Notes: generated by a model from the letters alone, not told the origin. A stretch of 64,000 nucleotides of DNA from Clostridium novyi NT (GCF_000014125.1 NC_008593.1:62001-126000); one strand, 5' to 3'. Counted from the stretch's first letter, positions 8,069 through 17,419 are shown. A program made the numbers and translations.

Positions 8069-9325
8069 ATGGAGAAATTGGTTATTGATGGAGGTAGACC
8101 TCTTAATGGAGATATAGAGATTAGTGGAGCAAAAAATGCAGCTGTAGCTATCTTACCATCGGCTATAATGGCGAGCAAGGGAATTTGTGTTATTGATAAT
8201 ATACCTATGATTAGTGATACTGAATGTATTGAAAGAATAATAGAAAGCTTAGGAGCTACAGTAACAAGAAAAAATAATACTGTAATAATAGATAGCACAT
8301 CTATAAATAGTAGTGATGCAAACACAGAAGATGTTAGAAAGATGAGAGCTTCTTATTATTTAATCGGAGCCCTTCTTGGAAGATTTAAAAAGGCAAGAGT
8401 AGAAATGCCAGGAGGTTGTGCTATAGGGGTTAGACCTATTGATCAGCACATAAAAGGTTTTGAAGCTTTAGGAGCCAATGTTACTATAGAACATGGAGCA
8501 GTAGTTGTTGAAGCTGAAAAATTAGTTGGAACTAACATATACTTTGATGTTGTAAGTGTTGGAGCTACAATAAACGTAATGCTTGCAGCTACACTTGCAG
8601 AAGGAAAAACTGTTCTTGAAAATGCAGCAAAAGAACCTCATATTGTTGATGTTGCAAACTTCTTAAATTCTATGGGAGCTGACATTAAGGGTGCAGGAAC
8701 TGATGTGATAAAGATAAATGGAGTAAAAGAACTAACAGGATGTAACTACAGTGTTATACCAGACCAAATAGAAGCTGGTACATATATGATCGCTACAGCA
8801 GCTTGTGGTGGAAACGTAACTATAAACAATGTTATACCTAAGCACTTAGAATCTATTAGTGCTAAACTTATAGAAATGGGTGTAAATGTAATTGAAAATG
8901 GTGATAGTATAACTATTAACAGTACAAGAAATCTAAATGGAGTAAACATTAAAACACTTCCATATCCAGGTTTCCCAACTGACTTACAACAACCTATGAC
9001 TACTATATTAAGTATAGCAAAAGGTAGTAGCATAGTTAATGAAAGCATATGGGAAAGCAGATTTAAGCACGTAGATGAATTAAAGAAAATGGGTGCTAAA
9101 ATAAGCGTAGAAAATAATATAGCTATGATTGAAGGTGTAAAATCTTTAAGTGGAGCTAAAGTAAAAGCTACAGATTTAAGAGCAGGTGCTGCTATGGTAA
9201 TAGCTGGACTTATCGCTAATGGAATCACTGAAGTTACTAATATAGAACATATAGATAGAGGATACCCTTATATAGAAGAAAAGTTCAATAAGTTAGGTGC
9301 TAAAATTAAAAGGGTTGAATACTAA
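8069..9325 (+). CDS. murA: UDP-N-acetylglucosamine 1-carboxyvinyltransferase (MurA)
   Basis: A 418-residue EPSP-synthase-fold enzyme that transfers enolpyruvate from PEP to UDP-GlcNAc, the first committed step of peptidoglycan synthesis, in the cytoplasm. Family signatures are [13 protein letters not shown] near the N-terminus, the catalytic loop [14 protein letters not shown] with Cys117 (the fosfomycin target), [10 protein letters not shown], and [11 protein letters not shown] 8069 is chosen over ATG 8057 because the latter overlaps the AAGGATGG ribosome site that serves 8069. Many low-GC Gram-positives carry two murA copies; which paralogue this is cannot be told from one window. The walJ gene follows 19 bases later and probably shares the transcript. 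Confidence 0.95.
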   Translation: MEKLVIDGGRPLNGDIEISGAKNAAVAILPSAIMASKGICVIDNIPMISDTECIERIIESLGATVTRKNNTVIIDSTSINSSDANTEDVRKMRASYYLIGALLGRFKKARVEMPGGCAIGVRPIDQHIKGFEALGANVTIEHGAVVVEAEKLVGTNIYFDVVSVGATINVMLAATLAEGKTVLENAAKEPHIVDVANFLNSMGADIKGAGTDVIKINGVKELTGCNYSVIPDQIEAGTYMIATAACGGNVTINNVIPKHLESISAKLIEMGVNVIENGDSITINSTRNLNGVNIKTLPYPGFPTDLQQPMTTILSIAKGSSIVNESIWESRFKHVDELKKMGAKISVENNIAMIEGVKSLSGAKVKATDLRAGAAMVIAGLIANGITEVTNIEHIDRGYPYIEEKFNKLGAKIKRVEY

Positions 9326-9344
9326 GGTAGGAGAATATAGTATA

Positions 9345-10133
9345 ATGATATTTTGTCCTTTATATAGTGGAAGTAGTGGTAATAGTGTTTATATATCATC
9401 AGGAAAAAGTAGTATATTAATTGATGCTGGACTTCCTGGAAAACATATAGAAAAAGCACTTGAAGCAATAAATAAAAATCCTAACGACATAGATGGAATA
9501 TTTGTAACCCATGAACATATAGACCATGTTAAAGGGGTTGGGGTGTTATCCAGAAGGTATAATATACCTATTTACGCCAATGAACTTACATGGCAAGGAA
9601 TGAAAAAGAATATAGGAAAAATAAAAGAAGAAAACATAAACATAATTTCAAAACATAAAAATATTACTATAAAAGATATGGATATATTCAACTATAGTAT
9701 ATCTCATGATGCCGTAGATCCAGTTGGGTATGCAATTTACTCTGGAAAGAGTAAAGCTTGTGTAGCCACAGATCTTGGGTATTTCTCTGATGAAGTGAGA
9801 GAAAATACAAAAGATGCTGATGTAGTATTATTAGAAAGCAATCATGATGTTGAAATGCTTAAATTTGGACCATATCCATATAACTTAAAAAGAAGAATTT
9901 TAAGTAATGTAGGACACTTATCTAATGATGATTGTGGAAAAGCGATAGTTACTATGACTGAAAATAATTGCAAAAATATTATTTTAGGACATTTAAGTAA
10001 AACAAACAATTATCCAGATCTTGCATATGAAACTGTTGTAGAAGTTCTTCGTGAAAACAAAATACAATTGAATAAGGATATTAACATTAGCATGGCAAAA
10101 AGAGATATGCCAAGTAATTATATGGAGTTTTAA
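9345..10133 (+). CDS. walJ: WalJ/YycJ-type metallo-beta-lactamase-fold hydrolase
   Basis: A 262-residue MBL-fold protein. The metal motif THEHIDHVKG (HxHxDH) lies at about residues 53-62, with later metal ligands in VATDLGY and the C-terminal HLS motifs. It matches the WalJ (YycJ, VicX) family, which in Firmicutes is tied to cell-wall and DNA-replication coordination near the WalKR system and probably acts as a nuclease. No walKR genes are present here. ATG 9345 follows TAGGAGA about a dozen bases away; the ATG at 9297 lies inside murA with no ribosome site. Confidence 0.88.
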   Translation: MIFCPLYSGSSGNSVYISSGKSSILIDAGLPGKHIEKALEAINKNPNDIDGIFVTHEHIDHVKGVGVLSRRYNIPIYANELTWQGMKKNIGKIKEENINIISKHKNITIKDMDIFNYSISHDAVDPVGYAIYSGKSKACVATDLGYFSDEVRENTKDADVVLLESNHDVEMLKFGPYPYNLKRRILSNVGHLSNDDCGKAIVTMTENNCKNIILGHLSKTNNYPDLAYETVVEVLRENKIQLNKDINISMAKRDMPSNYMEF

Positions 10134-10147
10134 AGGAGGATACAATA

Positions 10148-10714
10148 ATGAAAAAAATATACAAAATATTTTTACTCATATGTATATTAGCTTCTTTAAA
10201 CATGATTTTTGTTGGATGTGATGACAAAGATAAAGTATCAGCGAATAATAATAAAAAGCTAAAGATTTTGGAGCTATCAGAAAATGATGATTCACTTGTT
10301 AAGTTCAATATATATTTTGATGCTTCAAAAAACCACAAAAATGTTGATATGCTAAAAGAAGAAAGAATAATAAATAAGGATGAGCTTTTAGGAGAAGTTA
10401 TACTTAGAGAGCTTATAAAAGGGCCTTCTATTGAGAATAAGTTAAAACCTATATTTCCAAAGGACACAAAATTATTAAGTTTTGCTATAAAGGATAACAT
10501 AGCGTATATTAACTTAAGTCAAGAGGCTCAATATAAAATGAACAAATCAACAGAAGAAGCTTTTTTAAAGGGGATCGTTTTATCCTTAAATCAGATAAAA
10601 TCTATTAATAAGGTTAAGATATTAATTAACAACAAAAATGTAGATACTTTAGGTGGAAACTACGATATATCAAAACCTTTTGGTAAAGAAGATATAAATA
10701 AAATACGAAAATAA
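10148..10714 (+). CDS. GerMN-domain lipoprotein
   Basis: A 188-residue lipoprotein. Its signal peptide ends in the lipobox IFVGC (Cys25), and a single GerMN domain follows at about residues 50-165 (NIYFDASKNHKNVDML; LLGEVILRELIKGP; AYINLSQEAQYKM). GerMN domains occur in the spore germination protein GerM and in cell-envelope lipoproteins, where they probably bind other envelope proteins or glycan. This one has one copy, whereas GerM itself has two. AAAGGAGGA precedes the ATG. It sits 14 bases after walJ, so it is likely co-transcribed with murA-walJ. Confidence 0.85.
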   Translation: MKKIYKIFLLICILASLNMIFVGCDDKDKVSANNNKKLKILELSENDDSLVKFNIYFDASKNHKNVDMLKEERIINKDELLGEVILRELIKGPSIENKLKPIFPKDTKLLSFAIKDNIAYINLSQEAQYKMNKSTEEAFLKGIVLSLNQIKSINKVKILINNKNVDTLGGNYDISKPFGKEDINKIRK

Positions 10715-10747
10715 AATAAAGTATAGTTTACAGAAGGAGAATAGAAA

Positions 10748-11251
10748 ATGAGTTTATATAAAGAATGGACAGACATGGTTATAGATTATGTAAAACATAA
10801 GGGAGAAGCTGCATTTTGGAAAGAATACGGCCAAATGGAAAAGAATATATACTCTAAATTATTAGCAGATCATGAAGAAGTATTTGCTGGAACAACAGAA
10901 GAATTAGCAGAAAAATTTGAAACTCCATTATATTTCTTCGTTGGATTTTTAGATGGAATAAATGAAAGTCTTGAAGAAGAAATGGATATAGAAAACATAG
11001 AAAAAGACACTCAAATTAAATTAAATGTTAACTTAGAAAAATTATATTTTAACATGATAGATGCTAAAGCAGACTATTTATACAATCTTCCACAATGGGA
11101 AGGAATATTCTCAGAAGAAAAGAGAAAAGAAATAAGAAATGAATGGAGAGCTTCTAAAACAGTTATTAGAGAAGACAAAGTTGGAAGAAACGATCCATGT
11201 CCATGTGGAAGCGGTAAGAAATATAAAAAATGTTGTGGAAAAAATGCATAA
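10748..11251 (+). CDS. SEC-C motif protein
   Basis: A 167-residue soluble protein ending in a SEC-C zinc-binding motif, [19 protein letters not shown] (CxCx8CC), as found at the SecA C-terminus. The first 140 residues are helical and acidic ([22 protein letters not shown]) and match small clostridial SEC-C proteins of unknown function. The motif binds zinc and can contact SecB or ribosomes in other proteins, but no specific role can be assigned here. AGAAGGAGAATAG precedes the ATG. It closes the murA-walJ-gerMN gene run before a terminator. Confidence 0.85.
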   Translation: MSLYKEWTDMVIDYVKHKGEAAFWKEYGQMEKNIYSKLLADHEEVFAGTTEELAEKFETPLYFFVGFLDGINESLEEEMDIENIEKDTQIKLNVNLEKLYFNMIDAKADYLYNLPQWEGIFSEEKRKEIRNEWRASKTVIREDKVGRNDPCPCGSGKKYKKCCGKNA

Positions 11252-11260
11252 TATTTACAC

Positions 11261-11298
11261 AAAAATGATTACACTTTGTATGTAGTCATTTTTTTATT
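11261..11298 (+). terminator. terminator after the SEC-C gene
   Basis: AAAAATGA...TAC / GTA.TCATTTTT stem (arms 11261-11273 and about 11279-11293) followed by TTTATTTT. Confidence 0.7.
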
Positions 11299-11384
11299 TT
11301 AAAATTAATTCAGAAAACCAAATTTTAGACGAATAGTAATATAAGGGAATACATGAGTTTAGCGAGGTTTAAGGAGCTGGTTTT

Positions 11385-12263
11385 TTGAAAAACATAATAA
11401 TGATAGATAACAAACCATATAGTATAAATACAATTAAAGAATTGGTTGGAGATTATAATATAACAGTATATGAGGCTAAAAATTCTTTTGAAGTATTTAG
11501 TACATTACAAAAGTTGAATAATAATGCTGAATTAATTATTACAGACGTAAATTTAGGAAAAGAAAGTGGAATAGATATAATAAAAAGGATAAAGGAAAAG
11601 GGAATTAAATGCCCTATATTAATACTAACATCTGAAAATAAGAAAAAAACTTTTATAGAAGGAATTAAAGCGGGAGCAACAGATTATATTTTAAGACCAT
11701 TTGAAGGTAAATTTTTATTGAAGAGAATAGTAAAAGATATTGAAAAAAATAATAAAGATAGTAAAATAGTAAAGAAATCATCAAAATCTATAGTTGATAA
11801 TAGTAAAAAGGAAGAAAGTGTGGATTTCAATAAGTATCTATCTGAAAAAGTTTATAAATCTAAGAAAAATTTTAATGAATTTTCATTGGTTATGCTAACT
11901 ATATTTAAAGCTGTAGATGAATTTACACAAGAAGTGCAAAGAGAATACAATGACTTAACTAAAAAGATATATCCTAAATTGAAAGAACTATTTTCAGATG
12001 CCGAAATATTTACAAAGTATGGAGAACAAAGTTTTGTAGGTGTATTTAAAGAATTAAAACCTATAAAAGAACAAGACTTAACAAATAAAATAAAGAAAAT
12101 ATTTAATGATGAAAAGAAGCTTAGTAAAACACACGATAAGTATTTCTTAGAATGTGCCTTTGCAAAGTATCCACAAGAAGGTCAAAATAAGAATGAACTT
12201 TTAGAAAAAGTACAAGATAAGATTGTAGGTAAAATAAACGTTATTAAAAGAATGGAGAAATAA
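11385..12263 (+). CDS. receiver-domain protein with degenerate GGDEF-like output domain
   Basis: A 292-residue protein. Residues 1-120 are a response-regulator receiver: phospho-acceptor Asp in IITDVNLG (about residue 53), Thr/Ser at LILTSENK and Lys-region [11 protein letters not shown]. After a lysine/serine linker, residues 145-285 follow the spacing of a GGDEF domain: [15 protein letters not shown] at the metal-binding strand, [14 protein letters not shown] where RYGGDEF should be, and [17 protein letters not shown] where a diguanylate cyclase has GIAxYPxDG. The signature and metal residues are lost, so it should not make c-di-GMP. The TTG start is supported by TTAAGGAGC about 8 bases upstream. 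Its stop overlaps the rlmH start by one base, so the two are translationally coupled. Confidence 0.75.
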   Translation: MKNIIMIDNKPYSINTIKELVGDYNITVYEAKNSFEVFSTLQKLNNNAELIITDVNLGKESGIDIIKRIKEKGIKCPILILTSENKKKTFIEGIKAGATDYILRPFEGKFLLKRIVKDIEKNNKDSKIVKKSSKSIVDNSKKEESVDFNKYLSEKVYKSKKNFNEFSLVMLTIFKAVDEFTQEVQREYNDLTKKIYPKLKELFSDAEIFTKYGEQSFVGVFKELKPIKEQDLTNKIKKIFNDEKKLSKTHDKYFLECAFAKYPQEGQNKNELLEKVQDKIVGKINVIKRMEK

Positions 12264-12742
12264 TGAACATAACAATAATTTGTGTTGGTAAACTGAAGGA
12301 AAAGTATTTAAAGTTAGCTATTGATGAGTATAGTAAAAGACTTTCAAGGTATTGTAAGCTAAACATAGTTGAGTTAAATGATGAGAAAACACCAGATAAT
12401 GCCTCAGAAAAAGATGAGCTTATAATAAAACAAAAAGAAGGAAGCAAAATATTAGCTCATGTAAAAGAAAATATGTATGTAATCGCATTAGATCTAAATG
12501 GAAAAATGGCATCATCAGAAGAACTTGCAGAATTAATAGGTGATTTAGGACTTAAAGGTAAAAGTAATATTGCTCTAGTTATAGGAGGTTCTTTAGGATT
12601 ATCTAAGGAAGTTTTAAATAGAGCAAACTACAAGTTATCTTTTTCAAAGATGACATTTCCACATCAACTTATGAGAGTTATTTTGTTAGAACAAATTTAT
12701 AGAGCGTATAAAATTAATGCAGGTGAACCGTATCATAAATAG
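12263..12742 (+). CDS. rlmH: RlmH: 23S rRNA (pseudouridine1915-N3)-methyltransferase
   Basis: A 159-residue SPOUT-class methyltransferase. It methylates pseudouridine 1915 in helix 69 of 23S rRNA on the assembled ribosome, using SAM. Family signatures are [16 protein letters not shown] at the start, the SAM-binding knot loop VIGGSLGLS, and the C-terminal [20 protein letters not shown] followed by AGEPYHK. Length is standard. The ATG overlaps the previous stop in ATAATGA. Its stop lies inside the terminator hairpin. Confidence 0.97.
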   Translation: MNITIICVGKLKEKYLKLAIDEYSKRLSRYCKLNIVELNDEKTPDNASEKDELIIKQKEGSKILAHVKENMYVIALDLNGKMASSEELAELIGDLGLKGKSNIALVIGGSLGLSKEVLNRANYKLSFSKMTFPHQLMRVILLEQIYRAYKINAGEPYHK

Positions 12743-12758
12743 ATACGGTTTTTTATTT
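12726..12758 (+). terminator. terminator overlapping the rlmH stop codon
   Basis: Stem ACCGTATC (12727-12734) / GATACGGT (12742-12749) followed by T6. The stop codon lies in the loop and stem edge. Confidence 0.8.
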
Positions 12759-12812
12759 TTATAATATAATGATTTAAATTTAACGTAAAATTATATCTAG
12801 AATTTTAGTGAA

Positions 12813-12850
12813 AAAAAGTAGCTAGTCTATTAAGGCTTTAGCTATTTTTT
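12813..12850 (+). terminator. second terminator-like hairpin downstream of rlmH
   Basis: AAAAAGTAGCT (12813-12823) pairs with AGCTATTTTTT (12840-12850), with one G-U pair. It may be a backup terminator or an attenuator in the leader of the next gene. The rest of the 12.75-13.0 kb gap is AT-rich with a weak hairpin near 12888-12915. Confidence 0.45.
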
Positions 12851-13008
12851 GATTACAATTTACTAAAGAAAACAAACTATAAGCCACCAAAATTAATATA
12901 AGTTTCTATTAATTTTATAGTAAAAAATTTCTTGAAATCAAAAAACTATATGATAAAAAATAAAGAATTGCTAAAGATAAAGTTAACGGTAGAAAGGAGA
13001 AAAATATT

Positions 13009-14055
13009 ATGGCAAAGGACGTAAATGAAAAAGAAAAGTTAACACCTAAGGATTATTTAAATAAGGTTTTAGCTGGAACTGCAACAGGAATAGTTGTTGG
13101 ATTAATTCCAAATGCAATTTTGGGAGCCATATTTAAAGGACTAATAAATACTTCGCCTATATTTTCTGTACTTTATAATGCTGTTAATATTATGCAATTT
13201 ATTGTGCCAGTTCTTGTGGGTGTCTTAGTAGCATTACAATTTCAGCTTGGACCCATGCAAACAGTTGTGGTAGGTGCAGCGGTGTTCTTAGGTTCAGGTG
13301 CATATAAAGTTACTAGTAATGGGGTACAAATGATTGGTATAGGTGATTTGATAAATACAATGTTAGTAGCATGTATAGCAGTTTATTTTGTTAGATTAAT
13401 AGGGAATAAATTAAAATCATTAACAATATTACTACTACCTATTGTAGGTGCAGCGGTAGGTGTTATTGGAATTATTACACTTCCATATGTAAGACAAATT
13501 ACTGTTGCAATAGGAAATGTAATTAATAATTTTGCAGTTTTACAACCATTATTAATGTGTATTTTGATTAGTGTTTCATTTTCAATTTTGATTATTTCTC
13601 CAATATCAACTGTGGCAATTGGTATTGCAATAGGCATAACAGGATTAGGAGCAGGTGCTGCTGCAATTGGAGTTGCGGCATGTACAGCAGTTCTTGTAAT
13701 TGGTTCAAGATTAGTCAATGAAAGTGGAGTTACATTATCAGTTCTCCTAGGAGCTATGAAGATGATGATGCCAAATTTAGTAGCATATCCGATTATAGCA
13801 GTTCCTATTATTTTAAATGGAATTATAAGTGGAATTGGTGCTTATATATTTCATATTGTAGGGACACCTAGTAGTGCTGGATTTGGACTAGTTGGATTAG
13901 TTGGACCATTAGCTTCAATAAATAGTCCTACAGGATCAGTTTTTAGAGCTGCAATGGCGTTTATTGTTGTACCATTTGTAGGTGCGTTTTTAATTGATAT
14001 ATTGTGCAGAAAAGTATTACATTTATATGATGTGAGTATCTACAAATATATTTAG
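13009..14055 (+). CDS. PTS EIIC-type membrane protein, PfoR-like
   Basis: A 348-residue membrane protein with about nine hydrophobic segments and long glycine/alanine-rich stretches (GLGAGAAAIGVAACTAVLVIG). It matches the PTS_EIIC_2 / PfoR family. PfoR was first described in C. perfringens as affecting the perfringolysin gene, yet it has the look of a PTS membrane subunit rather than a DNA-binding protein. No EIIA or EIIB domain is encoded beside it, so transport may rely on distant partners or not use phosphorylation at all. AGAAAGGAGAAAA precedes the ATG. A ketopantoate reductase gene follows 32 bases later. Confidence 0.75.
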   Translation: MAKDVNEKEKLTPKDYLNKVLAGTATGIVVGLIPNAILGAIFKGLINTSPIFSVLYNAVNIMQFIVPVLVGVLVALQFQLGPMQTVVVGAAVFLGSGAYKVTSNGVQMIGIGDLINTMLVACIAVYFVRLIGNKLKSLTILLLPIVGAAVGVIGIITLPYVRQITVAIGNVINNFAVLQPLLMCILISVSFSILIISPISTVAIGIAIGITGLGAGAAAIGVAACTAVLVIGSRLVNESGVTLSVLLGAMKMMMPNLVAYPIIAVPIILNGIISGIGAYIFHIVGTPSSAGFGLVGLVGPLASINSPTGSVFRAAMAFIVVPFVGAFLIDILCRKVLHLYDVSIYKYI

Positions 14056-14087
14056 TGAGTAATATATACTAAAGAGGAGATGTAAAA

Positions 14088-15017
14088 ATGAAAATTTCAA
14101 TTGTTGGAGCAGGAGCTATGGGTTCTCGTTATGGATATATGTTACATGAAGGTGGCAATGAAGTTTTCTTAATAGATGCTTGGAAGGAACATGTAGATAT
14201 TATAAATAAAGAGGGATTAACAATTGAAGAAAATGGACAGTTCAAAAAGGTAAAAATTCCAGCTATGCTACCTGAAGATGCTCATGAAGTTCCTGATCTA
14301 GTGATTTTATTTACAAAATCAATGGGACTAGAACCTATGCTGAAAGCTGTAAAAGGCATTTTAGGAAAAGATACAAAGGTATTATGTTTGTTAAATGGAT
14401 TAGGACATAATGAAACTTTAGAAAAGTATATAGATACAAAAAATATATTTATGGGAGTAACTTTATGGACTGCCAACTTAAAAGGCCCAGGTCATGTTTT
14501 ATTAAGTGGAGATGGAAATTTAGAGGTACAAAATATTGATCAAAGTATGGATAGTGAGGTAAAAAAAGTTTGCGATGTATTAAATGAGGCAGGGCTCAAG
14601 GCTTACTATAGTGAGGATGTTATATTCTCAATTTGGAGAAAAGCTTGTGTAAATGGAACTTTAAATAGTTGTTGTACAATTTTAGATTGTAATATAAAGC
14701 AATTTGGCGAATTAAAAGAAGCACCAGAACTTATTCGTAACATCATAAAAGAGTTTGCAGATGTCGCTACTAAATACGGTGTAAATTTAAATGTTGAACA
14801 AGTTGCAAAAGGAATAGAGAAAATATATGATCCAAGTCAAGCTGGAGAACATTATCCATCAATGCATCAAGACTTAATTCAAAAACATCGTTTAACAGAA
14901 ATTGATTATATAAATGGATATGTATCAAGAAAAGGAAAAGAATTTAATATAGATACAAAATATAATGATCTTCTTACTATGCTTGTTCATGCAAAAGAAC
15001 AATTACTTGTAAAATAA
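14088..15017 (+). CDS. panE: 2-dehydropantoate 2-reductase family protein (PanE/ApbA)
   Basis: A 309-residue NADPH-dependent reductase. The N-terminal Rossmann motif is SIVGAGAMGSRYGYML, followed by the family segment VILFTKSMGLEPML, the catalytic lysine region FSIWRKACVNGTLNSCCTIL, and the C-terminal helical domain with HYPSMHQDL. PanE reduces ketopantoate to pantoate in pantothenate/CoA synthesis. No panB, panC or panD lies nearby, and it is paired with a PfoR-like carrier, so a related 2-keto acid could be the true substrate. AGAGGAGATG precedes the ATG. A terminator follows directly. Confidence 0.85.
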   Translation: MKISIVGAGAMGSRYGYMLHEGGNEVFLIDAWKEHVDIINKEGLTIEENGQFKKVKIPAMLPEDAHEVPDLVILFTKSMGLEPMLKAVKGILGKDTKVLCLLNGLGHNETLEKYIDTKNIFMGVTLWTANLKGPGHVLLSGDGNLEVQNIDQSMDSEVKKVCDVLNEAGLKAYYSEDVIFSIWRKACVNGTLNSCCTILDCNIKQFGELKEAPELIRNIIKEFADVATKYGVNLNVEQVAKGIEKIYDPSQAGEHYPSMHQDLIQKHRLTEIDYINGYVSRKGKEFNIDTKYNDLLTMLVHAKEQLLVK

Positions 15018-15018
15018 A

Positions 15019-15058
15019 TAAAAGCCTAACCATTGAAACTAATTGGTTAAGGCTTTTT
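15019..15058 (+). terminator. terminator after panE
   Basis: AAAGCCTAACCA / TGGTTAAGGCTTT hairpin ending in T5, immediately after the stop codon. Confidence 0.8.
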
Positions 15059-15076
15059 GTTTGTCATTTATTAGTG

Positions 15077-15107
15077 TTGACCCTAACATTACGTCATAGT
15101 GTAATAT
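15077..15107 (+). promoter_or_regulatory. MerR-type promoter with 19-bp spacer
   Basis: TTGACC at 15077-15082 and TAATAT at 15102-15107 are separated by 19 bases. This over-long spacer is the hallmark of promoters switched by MerR-family activators, and the gene 50 bases downstream encodes such a regulator. Confidence 0.55.
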
Positions 15108-15160
15108 AAAAATATAGCTTGAAGGTATTAGGCTAGTAAATTAAACTTTGAGGTGTAAAA

Positions 15161-16324
15161 ATGAGAACAGTGAAACAAGTTTCGGATTTAACGGGAATAA
15201 GTGTACGTTTATTACATTACTATGATGAAATAGGATTATTAAAACCAAGTAGAGTTACAGATGCAGGATATAGACTTTATGATCATGAGGATATTAAAGC
15301 TTTGCAACAGATTTTGTTTTTCAAGGAGCTTGATATACCTTTAAAAGAAGTTAAAAAGATAATGTCTAGTCCGTATTTTGATAAAGTAGAGGCACTTAAA
15401 AATCAGAGAAAGCTACTTATTTTAAAAAGAAAGAGATTAAATGCTTTAATTGAACTTATAAATAAAACATTAAATGGGGAGAGTACCATGAGCTTTAAAG
15501 AATTTGATATGAGTGAGTATTTTAATGTATTAGAGGAATTTAAAACAGAGCATGAGGACAAGATAATCAAGCTTTATGGAAGTGTAGACAAGTATAACGA
15601 ATATATTGAACAAATGAAATCTAAAGAGGGCAAAATTGCTAAAATGGCCATAAAGAAATATGGAAGTATTGAGAAATATGCTAAGGCAATTAAGAAAAAT
15701 TTTAATAGTGGTATATTAAATCTAGCAGAGCGATATGACGAATTTAAAAAAGATTTATTAGAAGATAATAATCCAAAATTAAAAGAACTATATAAAAAGT
15801 TAGTATGTGATTTAAAGAAGGAACCTTCTTCAGCCGAAATTCAACAAATTGCTGGAGAGATAACAAATACAGCTAAAGAGGATTATGAAATTTTTAATAT
15901 GAAAAATGGAGACGATCACTGGTTTTATATGGTTCAAATATTTTTAGTATATCCAGATTGGATAAAAGAAGTTGATAAGAAGTATGGTAGTGGTTCATCC
16001 AAATTTATTGGAAAAGCCTTAAAAAATTATTTAGGAGATAAACGTCCTAAATTAGAAATATTATATGAAAAGCTTGTATTTGATTTATGTAAAGATCCTT
16101 CTTCTAGGGAAATTCAACAAATTGTTGAAGAAATATCAGATGCAACTAAAGAAAACAATGAATTTTACAAAATAGATTCAGGAGAAAATCATTGGGGGTA
16201 TATGTCAGAACTTTATTTATCAGATTCTAATTTTATAAAAATAATTGATAAGAAATATGGTTATGGTGCATCGAAATTTATGGGAGAAGCTTTTAAAATT
16301 TACGCTGAAAGACTTAAAGAGTAA
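15161..16324 (+). CDS. MerR/TipA-like regulator with duplicated C-terminal effector domain
   Basis: A 387-residue MerR-family regulator. Residues 1-70 are the winged-helix DNA-binding domain (VKQVSDLTGISVRLLHYYDE; LLKPSRVTDAGYRLYDHEDI), followed by a coiled-coil dimerisation helix to about 105. The remainder is TipAS-like: an N-terminal part (about 115-200), then two tandem copies of the C-terminal part at about 204-293 and 295-386. The copies share PKLKxLYEKLVxDL, PSSxEIQQI, a DHW/NHW motif and DKKYGxGxSKF. TipA-type regulators of usual length have one copy. In the family this domain traps drugs or peptides and activates transcription. The promoter has the 19-base spacer, suggesting autoregulation. 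No efflux pump adjoins it, so the target may be elsewhere. Confidence 0.85.
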   Translation: MRTVKQVSDLTGISVRLLHYYDEIGLLKPSRVTDAGYRLYDHEDIKALQQILFFKELDIPLKEVKKIMSSPYFDKVEALKNQRKLLILKRKRLNALIELINKTLNGESTMSFKEFDMSEYFNVLEEFKTEHEDKIIKLYGSVDKYNEYIEQMKSKEGKIAKMAIKKYGSIEKYAKAIKKNFNSGILNLAERYDEFKKDLLEDNNPKLKELYKKLVCDLKKEPSSAEIQQIAGEITNTAKEDYEIFNMKNGDDHWFYMVQIFLVYPDWIKEVDKKYGSGSSKFIGKALKNYLGDKRPKLEILYEKLVFDLCKDPSSREIQQIVEEISDATKENNEFYKIDSGENHWGYMSELYLSDSNFIKIIDKKYGYGASKFMGEAFKIYAERLKE

Positions 16325-16403
16325 CCGTTAGTATTCATTTATTTCTATTATTAAAATATATATTATAATAGATGTTTATATATTATATAAGGAGTGAAAA
16401 TAT

Positions 16404-17405
16404 TTGAAAAGAAAAAATATAATCTCGTTAATAGTAATATTCATGATTATATTAAGTTTTTCAGGGTGTGCAAATGAATCAAAAGGTAACGTAGTTACTA
16501 GTGATGTTAAGAAAGAAGCAAAACTAAAAGATGATAAAATTAAGAGTTATATTGAAGAAGGAAGTAAGCTTTTAGGTGAGAAGAAATTTGATGAAGCCAA
16601 AAGTGCATTTCAAAAAGCTATTTCAGAGGATAAGTCAAATAAAGACACTTATATTAAAATAAAAGATAAGTATATGGAAAATCAAAGAATGGATGATGCA
16701 TATCAAATTATAAATTTAGCTGTTAAAAATAATGTTGATACTGAAAATATGAAGAAACTTTCAAGTGATATAAAATCTAAGTTTGAAGTACCTATCATAG
16801 AACAAAAGGCTTATGAATATGGTAAATACTCATTGCCAAGTAGTGTAAAAATAAAAATAAATAATGAGGAAAAACAAGTGAATGTTGTTTGGAATAATCC
16901 TAAGGTGGATACAACCAAAGTTAAAGTGAAAAAATATACAGGTAAAGCACAGGGGTATGATAGAGAGGTTCAATTAAATTTAAGTATATTACCTGTAAAA
17001 ACCGTTAAAAAGACAGTATATGCAATGGGAACTTATATTAAAAATAACAGGAGATATTTAAAAACAAGAGAGGTAGAGTTTTTTAGAGATACAGATGAAG
17101 ATATGGATATAGCTGAAAGAATGGCAATTCAAGATGGTCATGCCGATTACTTAATAGATGGTAGAGTAGATGATGATTATTATATTAGAGATTTAAACAA
17201 ACCTATGAAGGTATATGAAATGGCTCCAAATGCTAGTATAAGTGTATGTGAGTATATGGTTAATTCAAGTGGTTCAGCAGGTCAAAATAAGATTAATTAT
17301 GAGAGGTTTAGTAAATTAAATAATGGTCAATATAATCAAATACTATCTTATATATTTTTGAAAAATGGGATTATAGTTAAATATGAACAACAATATCTTC
17401 CTTGA
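16404..17405 (+). CDS. lipoprotein with TPR-like region and Ig-like (Big_4-type) domain
   Basis: A 333-residue lipoprotein starting at TTG 16404 (GGAGTG upstream), with lipobox FSGC (Cys22). Residues 45-120 are TPR-like helices (EGSKLLGEKKFDEAKSAFQK). Residues about 130-200 look like a bacterial Ig-like domain of the Big_4 type: PSSVKIKINNEEKQVNVVWN, then a beta-sandwich tail with VQLNLSIL. The last 130 residues (TVYAMGTYIKNNRRYLKTRE; MAIQDGHADYLIDGRVD) are not recognised. It would be anchored to the outer face of the membrane, perhaps binding wall components. No operon partner is evident, and it ends in a clear terminator. Confidence 0.65.
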   Translation: MKRKNIISLIVIFMIILSFSGCANESKGNVVTSDVKKEAKLKDDKIKSYIEEGSKLLGEKKFDEAKSAFQKAISEDKSNKDTYIKIKDKYMENQRMDDAYQIINLAVKNNVDTENMKKLSSDIKSKFEVPIIEQKAYEYGKYSLPSSVKIKINNEEKQVNVVWNNPKVDTTKVKVKKYTGKAQGYDREVQLNLSILPVKTVKKTVYAMGTYIKNNRRYLKTREVEFFRDTDEDMDIAERMAIQDGHADYLIDGRVDDDYYIRDLNKPMKVYEMAPNASISVCEYMVNSSGSAGQNKINYERFSKLNNGQYNQILSYIFLKNGIIVKYEQQYLP

Positions 17406-17419
17406 ATAAATTAGTGTTT

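Noticed and set aside
13383..13718. Antisense open frame within the PfoR-like gene
   Set aside because: Same reason: composition mirrors the hydrophobic sense gene and no start signal is present.
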